DNA of 64,000 bases, from contig NZ_MQTZ01000002.1 in the NCBI RefSeq assembly GCF_001939115.1, positions 68,904 through 132,903 of the forward strand, written 5' to 3'. Below are positions 56,501 through 64,000 of this stretch, piece by piece. How positions within the stretch are numbered: position 1 is the stretch's first letter; every line of letters starts with the position of its first letter. The notes beneath the pieces were generated by a model. The model ran no database searches. It was not told where the DNA came from and was given only the letters and a program-made list of their open reading frames with translations. The position numbers were made by a program, and so were the translations under genes. Source of the stretch: Leptolyngbya sp. 'hensonii' (lineage in GTDB: Bacteria; Cyanobacteriota; Cyanobacteriia; GCF-001939115).

Positions 56501-59500
56501 CCTTCGCCTGCCTACCTGGAAATGGCGATCGCTGCCGCCCTCGAAGCCTGGGGTAAAGCCCCTGCCAGCCTGACAAACTTCACCATTCAGGAAGCCCTGA
56601 TCCTACCGGAGCAGGGCGGTCTTCCGGTGCAGACCCTTTTGACGCCGATTGGGCCAGATCAGGCCCAGTTCCAGGTTGTGAGTCTGACGACGGGATCCGA
56701 TTGGAAAGTCCATGCTACGGGCATCCTGCACTTACAGGCAGAGCCTGGATCCCAGACGATCGACCTCCCAACGATTCAGGCCCGCTGTGCCGACCAGTGG
56801 GACGGGCAGGCTTACTACGAAAAACTCTACGAGCTGGGGCTGGAGTTCCAGTCGAGTTTCCGGGGCATTCGCCACCTGTGGCGGCGGGATGGGGAAGCCC
56901 TCGGAGAGATGGTGTTGCCGCCCGAACTCCAGGCCGAAACTGGGTCTTATCGAATTCATCCCGCTTTTCTGGATGCCTGTCTGCATCTGTTGGGGGCACC
57001 CCTGTCCCGCGATCTGGACACCACCTATCTCCTGATTGGCCTTGATCGCCTCTGCCTGTACCAGGCTCCGGCCAACCAGCTCTGGACCCATGTGGTGCTG
57101 CAGGAGAGTGAGGTTACGGACCAGGAAACCTTCACCGGCAATATGCGGCTGTTTAATCCAGAGGGCAATTTGGTGGCAACTCTGGAGGGAATTCACCTGA
57201 AACGGGCCGATCGGGCAACCCTGATGCGGGCCATTCAAGCCCGTCCGAAGGACTGGCTGTATCAGGTGGAGTGGCAACTGCAGCCAGATTCTGATTGGCA
57301 AGTCAGCCAGCCCCCCGATTATCTGCCGACCCCCGATCGCCTGCGACAACAGTTAGCGCCCCAGGTGCACCAAGAGTACGAGCAGGCAGAGCTACTGGCC
57401 TATGGTCAGTTGAGTCCGGAACTGGATCGGTTAAGCGCGGCCTATATCGGGCAGGCGTTGCACCAGTTAGGTTGGACCTTTTCGATCGGAGAGCGGGTGA
57501 CTGCCGATGGGTTGGCGGACCAGTTGGGCATTGTCCCGGCCCATCGCCGTCTCTTCAGCCGCCTCCTGGAGATGCTGGCCGAAGATGGCTATTTGCAAGT
57601 GGTGGAACAGGGCTGGCAGGTCGTCCAGCGCCCTGAACCGATCGATCTGGCCACCCAGTGGCAGCACCTGCGGTATACTTATCCGGCTTATGATGCTGAA
57701 CTGAACCTGCTGGGCCAATGCGGTCCGGCCCTGGGGGAGGTGCTGCAGGGAACTTGCGATCCGCTCCAGTTACTTTTCCCCAATGGCTCCCTGGCGGCTA
57801 CCGAACCGCTCTACCAGGATTCGCCTTTTGCCCGGGCTTTTAACGGACTGGTCCAACAGACGATCGCCACTGCCCTGGCCAACCTGCCCGCCGATCGGCC
57901 CCTACGGGTGCTGGAAGTGGGGGCAGGCACTGGAGCCACCACGTCCTATATCCTGTCCCAATTGCCGGTTGATCGCAGCACCTATGTCTTCACCGATCTA
58001 TCGCCCCTGTTCCTCGATCGGGCCAGGGCCAAGTTTCGCGACTATGGTTTTGTCCAGTATCAGGTACTCGACATTGAGCAGGATCCGTTGCAGCAGGAGC
58101 TAGTCGGACAATCTTTTGACCTGGTGGTGGCGGCGAATGTGCTCCATGCCACCACCGATCTGGGCCAGACTATGACCCATGTCCGGCAATTGCTGGCCCC
58201 CAACGGCCTGCTGGTGTTGCTGGAAGGGACGGAACCGCAACGCTGGGTCGATCTGACCTTTGGCCTGACAGAGGGTTGGTGGCGCTTCACCGATCGGACC
58301 CTGCGGCCCCACTACCCCCTGATCAGTCAGGCTCAGTGGCTGGAATTGCTGCAATCCCTGGGTTTTGCGGCTACGGTGGTCAGTTCGTCCGCCACAGACG
58401 GCGGAGCCGGGAATCAGACCCTGATCCTGGCCCAGGCTCCCACCCGGATTCCTGTCTCCGATCGACCCACCTGGCTGATTCTTTGTGACCAGCGTGGTGT
58501 GGGTCAGGCCCTGGCCGAGCAGTTGACCCAGGCTGGGGAGCGCTGTCAGTTGCTTTCCCAGGGACCGACGCTAGTTCAACAGTCCCCAGACCGATGGCAG
58601 GTTGATCCGACCTCAGAGGCTTTTCCTGCCCTGCTGCAGGAGCTCCTGACGCTGCCCACCGCCGCTTATCGGGGTGTCGTGCATCTCTGGAGTCTGGATA
58701 TTCCGAGGCTGGATGTCCTGACCCTGGCGGATCTGGAAGCCAGTCAGCAGATGGGGAGTGGTAGTGCCCTGCAGGTGATCCAGTCCCTGGCCCGGATCCA
58801 GAATGCGGCCCCCCTCTGGCTGGTGACCCGTGCGGCCCAGCCTGTGGCCGGAACAACCGACCTGGCTGTCGCCCAGAGTCCACTTTGGGGCCTGGGACGG
58901 GTAATCGCCCTGGAGCATCCCGATCGCTGGGGGGGGCTGATCGACCTGGAGGCTACAGCATCTCCCCAAACGGCGGCCCACCAGATTCTGAAGAGCATCC
59001 GAGGTCGGGATGGGGAAGATCAGATCGGCTGGCGGAACGATCGGCGCTATCTGGCCCGATTGGTGCGCCGCCCTGTTCCCCTGGCCCAACCCATTGCCTG
59101 GCAGGCTGAAGGCAGTTACCTGATTACGGGTGGGTTGGGAGGATTGGGGTTGAAGGTAGCTCACTGGATGGCCCAACAGGGGGCGGGTCATCTGGTACTG
59201 ACGGGACGGCAGGGGCTCCCCGATCGAACCACCTGGGCCACCATCCCTCCAGACAGTCCAAATGCTGCTCAGATCCGGGCGCTTCAGGCGATCGAGGCTC
59301 TGGGGACGACTGTGACAGTGGTGGCGGTGGATGTGGGGGATGAGGCCCAGATGACAGCTCTGTTCCAGCAATTTGGCCAGACCTGTCCCCCCTTGCGGGG
59401 TGTGGTCCATGCTGCTGCCGCCATGAGCTTCTGGACGCTGCAGGAGATGCCTCTGACAGCGCTGGAGGAAATGTTCCGGGCCAAAGTGATAGGCACCTGG

Positions 59501-60409
59501 CTGCTGCACCAGTTGACCCAGAACCTGGATCTGGATTTTCTGCTGCTGTTCTCCTCTACTACGGCCCTGTTGGGGGCCAGCCACTTGGGCCACTATGCGG
59601 CAGCGAACCAGTTTCTGGATGGACTGGCCCATTACCGGCAAAGCATCGGGCTACCGGCCCTCAGCGTCAACTGGGGCACTTGGGATGAAATGCGGGTGGC
59701 CTCCAGTCAGGATCAACAGCGGGTGGCCCAGTTTGGGCTCCAGCAAATGGCGTCTGAGCAGGCTCTGGGCCTACTCACTGACATGTTGGGAGATCGGCAG
59801 ATCTGTCAGTTGACCATGGCGGCGATCGATTGGACCACCCTCAAAGCCGCCTATGAGGCTCGTCGGCAGCGGCCTTTCCTGCAACAGATTCACCTGGAAA
59901 CTCCGAAAAAACCAGCCCCTGTCAGAACTCAGGTGGCAGCGGGTCCAGAGCTGGTGGAAAAACTGGCCTCCTGTCGTCCCGGCGATCGTCGGGAGGTGTT
60001 GGTCGCTTATCTGCAGGCAACTGTGGCCAGGGTGCTGGGGATTTCCCCACCAACGGCGATCGGGGTGCAGCAGGGTCTCTTTGAAATGGGACTGGATTCC
60101 TTGATGTCTGTGGAGTTAAAAGGGAAGCTGGGAGCCGCGATCGGACAATCTCTCCCGTCCACCCTGATTTTCAACTACCCCACGATTCAGGATTTGGCCG
60201 GGTATTTCGAGACCGACGTGCTGCAGCCAGATTCAGAGGTTTCTAGGGTCACCGCTGCAGCGGGTGGCGGCAATACAGTCTCACTTCAAAGTCTGATGGA
60301 GCCTCAGGCGAGTGGTGAGCCAGATCTGGAAGAGGAGGATCTCTCAGAAGACGAGTTAGCGGCGCTCCTGTCTGAAAAACTGGGTCAACTGGAGTCTCAA
60401 TCCCGATGA
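53597..60409 (+). CDS. PKS5: KS-AT-DH-cMT-KR-ACP
   Basis: This 2270-aa module has KS (Cys210), AT (GHSVGEY Ser660, HAFH, malonyl), DH (His960 in HRIYGVPILP; HPAFLDAC), cMT (EVGAGTGATT near 1439, LHAT), KR (SYLITGGLGGLG near 1840) and ACP (GLDSLMSVE, about 2165), with an acidic LSEDELAALL docking tail. The absence of ER predicts an alpha-methyl, alpha-beta-unsaturated unit. The KR differs from the others: an insert of about 20 residues follows TGRQ, the LDD motif is missing (HAAAAMSFWTLQ), and the active site has the canonical Ser and Tyr (FSSTTALLG...GHYAAANQF). Its KS-AT linker region is nearly identical to that of PKS6. Its stop overlaps the transporter start. Confidence 0.94.
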   Translation: MVSEQFFERLSQLSPKRLTLLAIELQSKLEALEQQAAEPIAIIGMGCRFPGGADSPEAFWELLRQGVDAITEVPASRWPIDQYYDPNPDAPGKVSTRWGGFIDAIDQFDPQVFGIAPREALSMDPQQRLLLEVAWEALEWAGYAPDRLEGSPVGVFVGLCNSDYFQLLATEDNQNIDAYLATGNAGSVASGRISYLLGLQGPSLTVDTACSSSLVAVHLAVQSLRQGECRMALTGGVNAILSPRTTITLSKAKMMAPDGRCKTFDAAANGFVRAEGCGLVVLKRLSDAIADGDTVLAVIRGSAVNQDGRSNGLTAPNGPSQESVLRQALANAGVGPEDMFYVEAHGTGTSLGDPIEIQALGAVLGEGRVPDRPLLVGSVKTNIGHLESAAGIAGLIKLVLAIQHREIPPHLHLQSLNSYIPWERWPIQIPTQATPWGAGEGRFLGGVSSFGFSGTNAHVILEAAPAPLPPQPASLQPRSRHLLTLSAKTREALMALAERYKTFLDAHPEVDLGDVCFTANTGRAQFSHRLSLMATSVSDLREKLSAAIGGEEMPGVMEGEVAGTHPPKLAFLFTGQGCQYPGMGRELYDSQPVFREALERCATLLQPYLERPLLEVLYGAETPLLDQTAYTQPALFALEYALAQMWQSWDVQPSIVMGHSVGEYVAACVAGVFSLEDGLKLIAARGRLMQALPPNGAMIAIMADEATIEPLLQAHPQVAIAAHNGPLNLVLSGPRQGIQTVTPLLEAQGIKVTPLKVSHAFHSPLMEPMLQEFGQIAATVAFQSPQIDLVSNLTGQVATAEVATPQYWVRHVRQAVRFAEGMETLRQQGYSLLIELGPKPVLLGMGRLCWPAGTGTWLPSLHPQLGDWEQLLHSLATLYNQGLEMNWARVDQDMGRRRLVLPTYPFQRQRYWIDPVAPAPPLPPLAGHPLLGQRLRSPALQDPVFQSSLSVQRPAFLDHHRIYGVPILPSPAYLEMAIAAALEAWGKAPASLTNFTIQEALILPEQGGLPVQTLLTPIGPDQAQFQVVSLTTGSDWKVHATGILHLQAEPGSQTIDLPTIQARCADQWDGQAYYEKLYELGLEFQSSFRGIRHLWRRDGEALGEMVLPPELQAETGSYRIHPAFLDACLHLLGAPLSRDLDTTYLLIGLDRLCLYQAPANQLWTHVVLQESEVTDQETFTGNMRLFNPEGNLVATLEGIHLKRADRATLMRAIQARPKDWLYQVEWQLQPDSDWQVSQPPDYLPTPDRLRQQLAPQVHQEYEQAELLAYGQLSPELDRLSAAYIGQALHQLGWTFSIGERVTADGLADQLGIVPAHRRLFSRLLEMLAEDGYLQVVEQGWQVVQRPEPIDLATQWQHLRYTYPAYDAELNLLGQCGPALGEVLQGTCDPLQLLFPNGSLAATEPLYQDSPFARAFNGLVQQTIATALANLPADRPLRVLEVGAGTGATTSYILSQLPVDRSTYVFTDLSPLFLDRARAKFRDYGFVQYQVLDIEQDPLQQELVGQSFDLVVAANVLHATTDLGQTMTHVRQLLAPNGLLVLLEGTEPQRWVDLTFGLTEGWWRFTDRTLRPHYPLISQAQWLELLQSLGFAATVVSSSATDGGAGNQTLILAQAPTRIPVSDRPTWLILCDQRGVGQALAEQLTQAGERCQLLSQGPTLVQQSPDRWQVDPTSEAFPALLQELLTLPTAAYRGVVHLWSLDIPRLDVLTLADLEASQQMGSGSALQVIQSLARIQNAAPLWLVTRAAQPVAGTTDLAVAQSPLWGLGRVIALEHPDRWGGLIDLEATASPQTAAHQILKSIRGRDGEDQIGWRNDRRYLARLVRRPVPLAQPIAWQAEGSYLITGGLGGLGLKVAHWMAQQGAGHLVLTGRQGLPDRTTWATIPPDSPNAAQIRALQAIEALGTTVTVVAVDVGDEAQMTALFQQFGQTCPPLRGVVHAAAAMSFWTLQEMPLTALEEMFRAKVIGTWLLHQLTQNLDLDFLLLFSSTTALLGASHLGHYAAANQFLDGLAHYRQSIGLPALSVNWGTWDEMRVASSQDQQRVAQFGLQQMASEQALGLLTDMLGDRQICQLTMAAIDWTTLKAAYEARRQRPFLQQIHLETPKKPAPVRTQVAAGPELVEKLASCRPGDRREVLVAYLQATVARVLGISPPTAIGVQQGLFEMGLDSLMSVELKGKLGAAIGQSLPSTLIFNYPTIQDLAGYFETDVLQPDSEVSRVTAAAGGGNTVSLQSLMEPQASGEPDLEEEDLSEDELAALLSEKLGQLESQSR

Positions 60410-61314
60410 TGAAAACCACCCTACAGGCATTAAGAAACAGAATTGGGCGCGATGGCGTCCTGCTGATAGTGTTATCTACCTTTATCTGGGCCTTGATGGA
60501 ATCCCTGGCCGGATTGATGGTTACCCAGGGTAATAGCCACGATTTGCTGTTCCAAACTGTCTGGGTCCGCTATGGCACTCACCTGGTCTTTATGACTCTG
60601 GTGTTTATCCCCCGCCAGTCCCAGCGCTTGCTCCAAACCACTCGGTTCCGGCTGCAACTGCTGCGTCCTCTGACCATGATTGGGATGCCACTATGTTTTA
60701 TTCTGGGCACCGGAAAGCTGTCTGCAACCAATGTGTTTACAGTGTTTTGGCTAATTCCAATTCTGACGCTGGGATTGGCAGCAATACTTTTACGGGAGAG
60801 GGTTCCGGGGCATTACTGGATGACCGTACTCGTCAGCTTTATTGGGATATTGTTTATCTTCCATCCCAATCGCCAGATTCTCAGCGGGTATGCTCTGCTA
60901 CCTCTGATATCTGCCTTATGTTTCAGTCTTTACCTGGTCATGACCCGGATGCTACAGGAGGAATGGACCCCCACCAGCTTGTTTTACAGTGCTCTGGTGG
61001 TGTTTGTGCCCTGGAGTTTTGCCCTGCCCAGTTTCTGGCAACCTCTGGGATGGCTTAATTTGCTGATCATGGCCACGATCGGTCTTCTGGGCTACGTTAC
61101 CCTTTACTGCTTGGATAAAGCCTGCGAAAGCACCTCGATTTCAAAACTGGCTTTCTTCCTTTATACCCAACCTATTTTTCAAATTGCCCTGCATGCCCTT
61201 CTCTTTCACAGCTATCCGGGAGCTGGAGCTCTCTTAGGATGTCTGGTTTTGCTGATTACCGGAACCTATTTTCTCATCCTTGACAATCGCCGGATCCCCG
61301 GCCCGTCCCTCTAG
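60406..61314 (+). CDS. EamA/DMT-family transporter in the PKS operon
   Basis: The 302-aa protein has about ten hydrophobic segments in the two-fold EamA arrangement (GVLLIVLSTFIWALMESLAGL, then LPLISALCFSLYLVMTRML starting the second half). It is typical of the drug/metabolite exporter superfamily, which moves small polar metabolites; large polyketides are not usual substrates. ATG 60406 overlaps the PKS5 stop (ATGATGA; ATG 60409 is an alternative) and PKS6 begins 42 nt after its end. Its position inside the operon suggests export of the product or of a pathway intermediate, or self-protection. The substrate is unknown. Confidence 0.88.
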   Translation: MMKTTLQALRNRIGRDGVLLIVLSTFIWALMESLAGLMVTQGNSHDLLFQTVWVRYGTHLVFMTLVFIPRQSQRLLQTTRFRLQLLRPLTMIGMPLCFILGTGKLSATNVFTVFWLIPILTLGLAAILLRERVPGHYWMTVLVSFIGILFIFHPNRQILSGYALLPLISALCFSLYLVMTRMLQEEWTPTSLFYSALVVFVPWSFALPSFWQPLGWLNLLIMATIGLLGYVTLYCLDKACESTSISKLAFFLYTQPIFQIALHALLFHSYPGAGALLGCLVLLITGTYFLILDNRRIPGPSL

Positions 61315-61356
61315 GTCAAATTCTCCCAAGCTACTTCATTGGATAGGAACAACAGA

Positions 61357-64000
61357 ATGAGTACTACCCCAGAGCCCATTGATCGCCGGATGCTGCTGAA
61401 AAATGCCCTGGCAGCCCTGGAAGAAATGCAGGCCAAGCTGGATGCTGTTGAGAAAGCCAGACACGAACCGATCGCGATCATCGGCATGGGCTGTCGATTT
61501 CCGGGTGGTGCTGACACGCCAGAGGCGTTCTGGGACCTGCTCTGTGAAGGGCGGGATGTGGTTCGGGAAGTTCCCGCCGAGCGCTGGAATGTGAATGACT
61601 ATGTGGAACCCAATGCCACAGGTCAGCCCACGAGCTGGTACGGCGGTTTTCTGGATTCCATCGATGAGTTTGATCCCCAGTTTTTTGATATTTCTCCCCG
61701 AGAAGCCACCACCATGGACCCCCAGCAGCGGCTGGTGCTGGAAGTGAGCTGGGAAGCGCTGGAGCGGGCTGGTCAAGCCCCCGATCGGCTGCGAGGTAGC
61801 CAGACCGGTATCTTTGTCGGCATTACCACCAATGACTATTCCCGCCTGACCCTGCGCGATCACCAGGCGGGCCTGGATGTGTATACGGCGACGGGCAGTG
61901 CCCTGAATGTGGCTCCGGGGCGGGTTGCCTATACTCTGGGTCTGCAAGGCCCTTCAATCGCCATCGATACCGCCTGTTCCTCCTCCCTGGTGGCGGTGCA
62001 TCTGGCCTGCCGCAGCCTGCGATCGGGGGAAACCAATCTGGCCCTGGCTGGGGGGGTGAATGCCACCCTGGTTCCGGAGGCGTTCATCTGCTTTTCGAGA
62101 TGGGGCATGATGGCCTCTGATGGTCGCTGTAAAACCTTTGACGCCCGTGCCGATGGCTTTGTCCGGGGAGAGGGCTGCGGCATCGTGGTACTGAAACGAC
62201 TGTCGGATGCGATCGCGAATGGAGACCCTGTCCTGGCCGCGATTCGGGGTTCAGCGGTGAACCAGGATGGCCGCAGCAGCGGGTTGACGGTGCCCAATGG
62301 GTTGGCCCAGCGGGAGGTGGTGCGGCAGGCCCTCCGGGATGCCAGGGTCAACCCCGCTGAGGTCAGCTATGTGGAGGCCCATGGCACCGGAACTTCCCTG
62401 GGAGACCCGATCGAGATTGAAGCCTTAGGCGCAGCCCTGGGAGAGGGACGGACTGGGCAACATCCCCTCACCATTGCCTCGGTTAAAACCAATATTGGGC
62501 ATCTGGAATCGGCTGCCGGAATTGCTGGTCTGATTAAGGTGGTGCTAGCGATGCAGCATCAACAAATCCCTCCCCACCTCCATTTTCAGGAACGCAGTCC
62601 CCGGATCCCCTGGCCTGCCTTTCCAATGGACATTCCCACCCGGCTGACCCCCTGGACTGTGGGCGATCGGCCTCGGATTGCTGGGGTCAGCGGCTTTGGC
62701 TTCAGTGGCACCAATGCCCATGTGATTCTGGAAGCCGCCCCCGCCCTGGCTCAACGTCAGCCTGCGACCCTGCCGGACCGATCGCGCCATCTCCTCACCC
62801 TCTCCGCCAAGACCCGCGAGGCGCTGATGGCGCTGGCAGAGCGCTACAAAACCTTCCTGGAGGCCCATCCTGAGGTGGACCTGGGGGATGTCTGTTTTAC
62901 CGCCAATAGGGGTCGGGCGCAGTTCTCCCACCGCCTGAGTACGATCGCAGGTTCCGTTACGGATTTGAAGGAAAAGCTGGCTGCAGTAACCACCAGCCAG
63001 GAAACGACTGGTGTTTTCCAGGGACAGGCTGCAGGCTCCAGCTTGCCGAAGCTGGCTTTTCTGTTTACGGGGCAGGGGTCCCAATATCCCGGCATGGGGC
63101 GGGAACTCTATGACACCCAATCGGTGTTTCGCGCCGCCCTGGACCGCTGTGCTGCCCTGCTGGAAGCAGATCTGGAGCAGCCGTTGCTGCAGGTGCTGTA
63201 TGGGTCTGAGCCTTCCCTACTGGACCAGACGGCCTATACTCAGCCCGCTCTGTTTGCCCTGGAGTATGCCCTGGCCCAGTTATGGCAATCCTGGGGGATT
63301 CAGCCCGGTATCGTTATGGGCCACAGTGTGGGGGAATATGTGGCGGCCTGTATCGCTGGGGTGTTCAGCCTGGAGGATGGGTTGAAGCTGATTGCAGCTA
63401 GGGGGCGGTTGATGCAGGCCCTGCCCCCGAATGGGGCCATGATCGCCATCATGGCCAGTGAATCCCAGGTGCAGGCTCTCCTTCAGCCCTATGCCCCAGC
63501 AGTGACGATCGCCGCCTTCAATGGACCGGAAAGCCTGGTGTTGTCGGGACAAGTGGGGGCGATCGAGCAATTGACCCCCATTTTAGAGAGTAAGGGCATC
63601 AAGGTAACGCGGCTGCAAGTGTCCCATGCCTTCCACTCGCCTCTGATGGAACCGATGCTGCGGGAGTTTGAGCAGGTGGCAGCGACGGTAACCTATGCCC
63701 TGCCCCGGCTGGATCTGATTTCGAATGTCACGGGCAAGGTAGCGACTGATGACATTGCCACGCCCGAGTACTGGGTCTGCCATGTGCGGCAGGCAGTGCG
63801 TTTTGCCGAGGGGATGGCGACCCTGGATCAACTGGGTTATGGCGTATTCCTGGAACTGGGTCCGAAGCCGGTGCTGCTGGGCCTAGGGCGGCAATGTGTG
63901 CCAGAAGGCCAGGGACTCTGGTTGCCGAGTTTGCGTCCCGTTCAATCAGACTGGCAGTCCTTGCTGGAGAGTCTGGGGCAACTGGCAGTCCTGGGTTTGC
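61357..64000 (+). CDS. PKS6 (partial): KS-AT..., runs off the window
   Basis: ATG 61357 opens a reading frame with no stop up to the window end (881 codons visible). It starts with a docking helix (MLLKNALAALEEMQAKLDAVEKARHEPIAIIGMG) and contains an intact KS (Cys207 in DTACSSS, EAHGTGT, NIGHLESAAG) and an AT (GHSVGEY Ser657, HAFH near residue 760, malonyl). The sequence ends in the post-AT linker (LWLPSLRPVQSDWQSLLESLGQLAVLG), so later domains are unknown. The region around 62780-63440 is nearly identical in DNA to PKS5. It is the sixth KS of the operon, and the assembly line clearly continues. Confidence 0.93.
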   Translation, partial: MSTTPEPIDRRMLLKNALAALEEMQAKLDAVEKARHEPIAIIGMGCRFPGGADTPEAFWDLLCEGRDVVREVPAERWNVNDYVEPNATGQPTSWYGGFLDSIDEFDPQFFDISPREATTMDPQQRLVLEVSWEALERAGQAPDRLRGSQTGIFVGITTNDYSRLTLRDHQAGLDVYTATGSALNVAPGRVAYTLGLQGPSIAIDTACSSSLVAVHLACRSLRSGETNLALAGGVNATLVPEAFICFSRWGMMASDGRCKTFDARADGFVRGEGCGIVVLKRLSDAIANGDPVLAAIRGSAVNQDGRSSGLTVPNGLAQREVVRQALRDARVNPAEVSYVEAHGTGTSLGDPIEIEALGAALGEGRTGQHPLTIASVKTNIGHLESAAGIAGLIKVVLAMQHQQIPPHLHFQERSPRIPWPAFPMDIPTRLTPWTVGDRPRIAGVSGFGFSGTNAHVILEAAPALAQRQPATLPDRSRHLLTLSAKTREALMALAERYKTFLEAHPEVDLGDVCFTANRGRAQFSHRLSTIAGSVTDLKEKLAAVTTSQETTGVFQGQAAGSSLPKLAFLFTGQGSQYPGMGRELYDTQSVFRAALDRCAALLEADLEQPLLQVLYGSEPSLLDQTAYTQPALFALEYALAQLWQSWGIQPGIVMGHSVGEYVAACIAGVFSLEDGLKLIAARGRLMQALPPNGAMIAIMASESQVQALLQPYAPAVTIAAFNGPESLVLSGQVGAIEQLTPILESKGIKVTRLQVSHAFHSPLMEPMLREFEQVAATVTYALPRLDLISNVTGKVATDDIATPEYWVCHVRQAVRFAEGMATLDQLGYGVFLELGPKPVLLGLGRQCVPEGQGLWLPSLRPVQSDWQSLLESLGQLAVLGL

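Overview
The window comes from a cyanobacterium. It encodes a flavodiiron protein of the Flv1/Flv2 type, a CpcS/CpeS-type phycobiliprotein lyase, a Ycf36/CGLD27 protein, a Mo-nitrogenase C-terminal-domain protein and two Uma2 (DUF820) proteins. HIP1 palindromes (GCGATCGC) occur throughout, for example at 632, 31762, 37237 and 54458. I cannot name the species.

Left part (1-26 kb). This is a chromosomal backbone of small units. It holds a B12-binding radical SAM enzyme (minus strand), a truncated-looking 91-aa protein and two Uma2 proteins. A three-gene plus-strand cassette follows: cyclic-peptide-type ABC exporter, asparagine synthase and glycosyltransferase. Next are the flavodiiron protein, the phycobilin lyase and a minus-strand run ffh, rpsP, khpA-like, rpsU, phoH-like. 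Then come a secreted peroxiredoxin, an initiator tRNA, an asparaginase, Ycf36, RsfS, a small kinase-fold protein, an outer-membrane barrel candidate and the Mo-nitrogenase-tail protein. The stretch ends with an RND efflux pump and its adaptor (minus strand) and a lone glycosyltransferase.

Right part (26.5 kb to the edge). One plus-strand transcription unit of at least 37.5 kb encodes a cis-AT type I polyketide synthase made of single-module proteins, and it runs off the window. The order is: PKS1, loading MT-GNAT-ACP followed by KS-AT-cMT-KR-ACP; an 86-aa protein; PKS2, KS-AT-DH-ER-KR-ACP; PKS3, KS-(dead AT)-cMT-ACP; PKS4, KS-AT-DH-cMT-ER-KR-ACP; PKS5, KS-AT-DH-cMT-KR-ACP; an EamA-type transporter; PKS6, KS-AT and onward. 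Genes overlap or lie 1-42 nt apart. Every intact AT carries the HAFH motif expected for malonyl-CoA, so the methyl branches would come from the four cMT domains and the starter methyltransferase.

Most notable points: (i) a saxitoxin-SxtA/curacin-CurA-like loading module whose GNAT domain keeps the Thr/His/Arg catalytic set at exactly the CurA spacing but has Leu where CurA has Trp; (ii) an AT in PKS3 with its nucleophile Ser changed to Gly and its HAFH region deleted, next to an intact KS, cMT and ACP; (iii) an 86-aa protein, translationally coupled between PKS1 and PKS2, whose middle resembles the N-terminal docking helix of PKS2 itself; (iv) non-canonical KR catalytic residues in three of four KRs. 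No thioesterase or NRPS module is seen, so chain release lies outside the window. The product is unknown.
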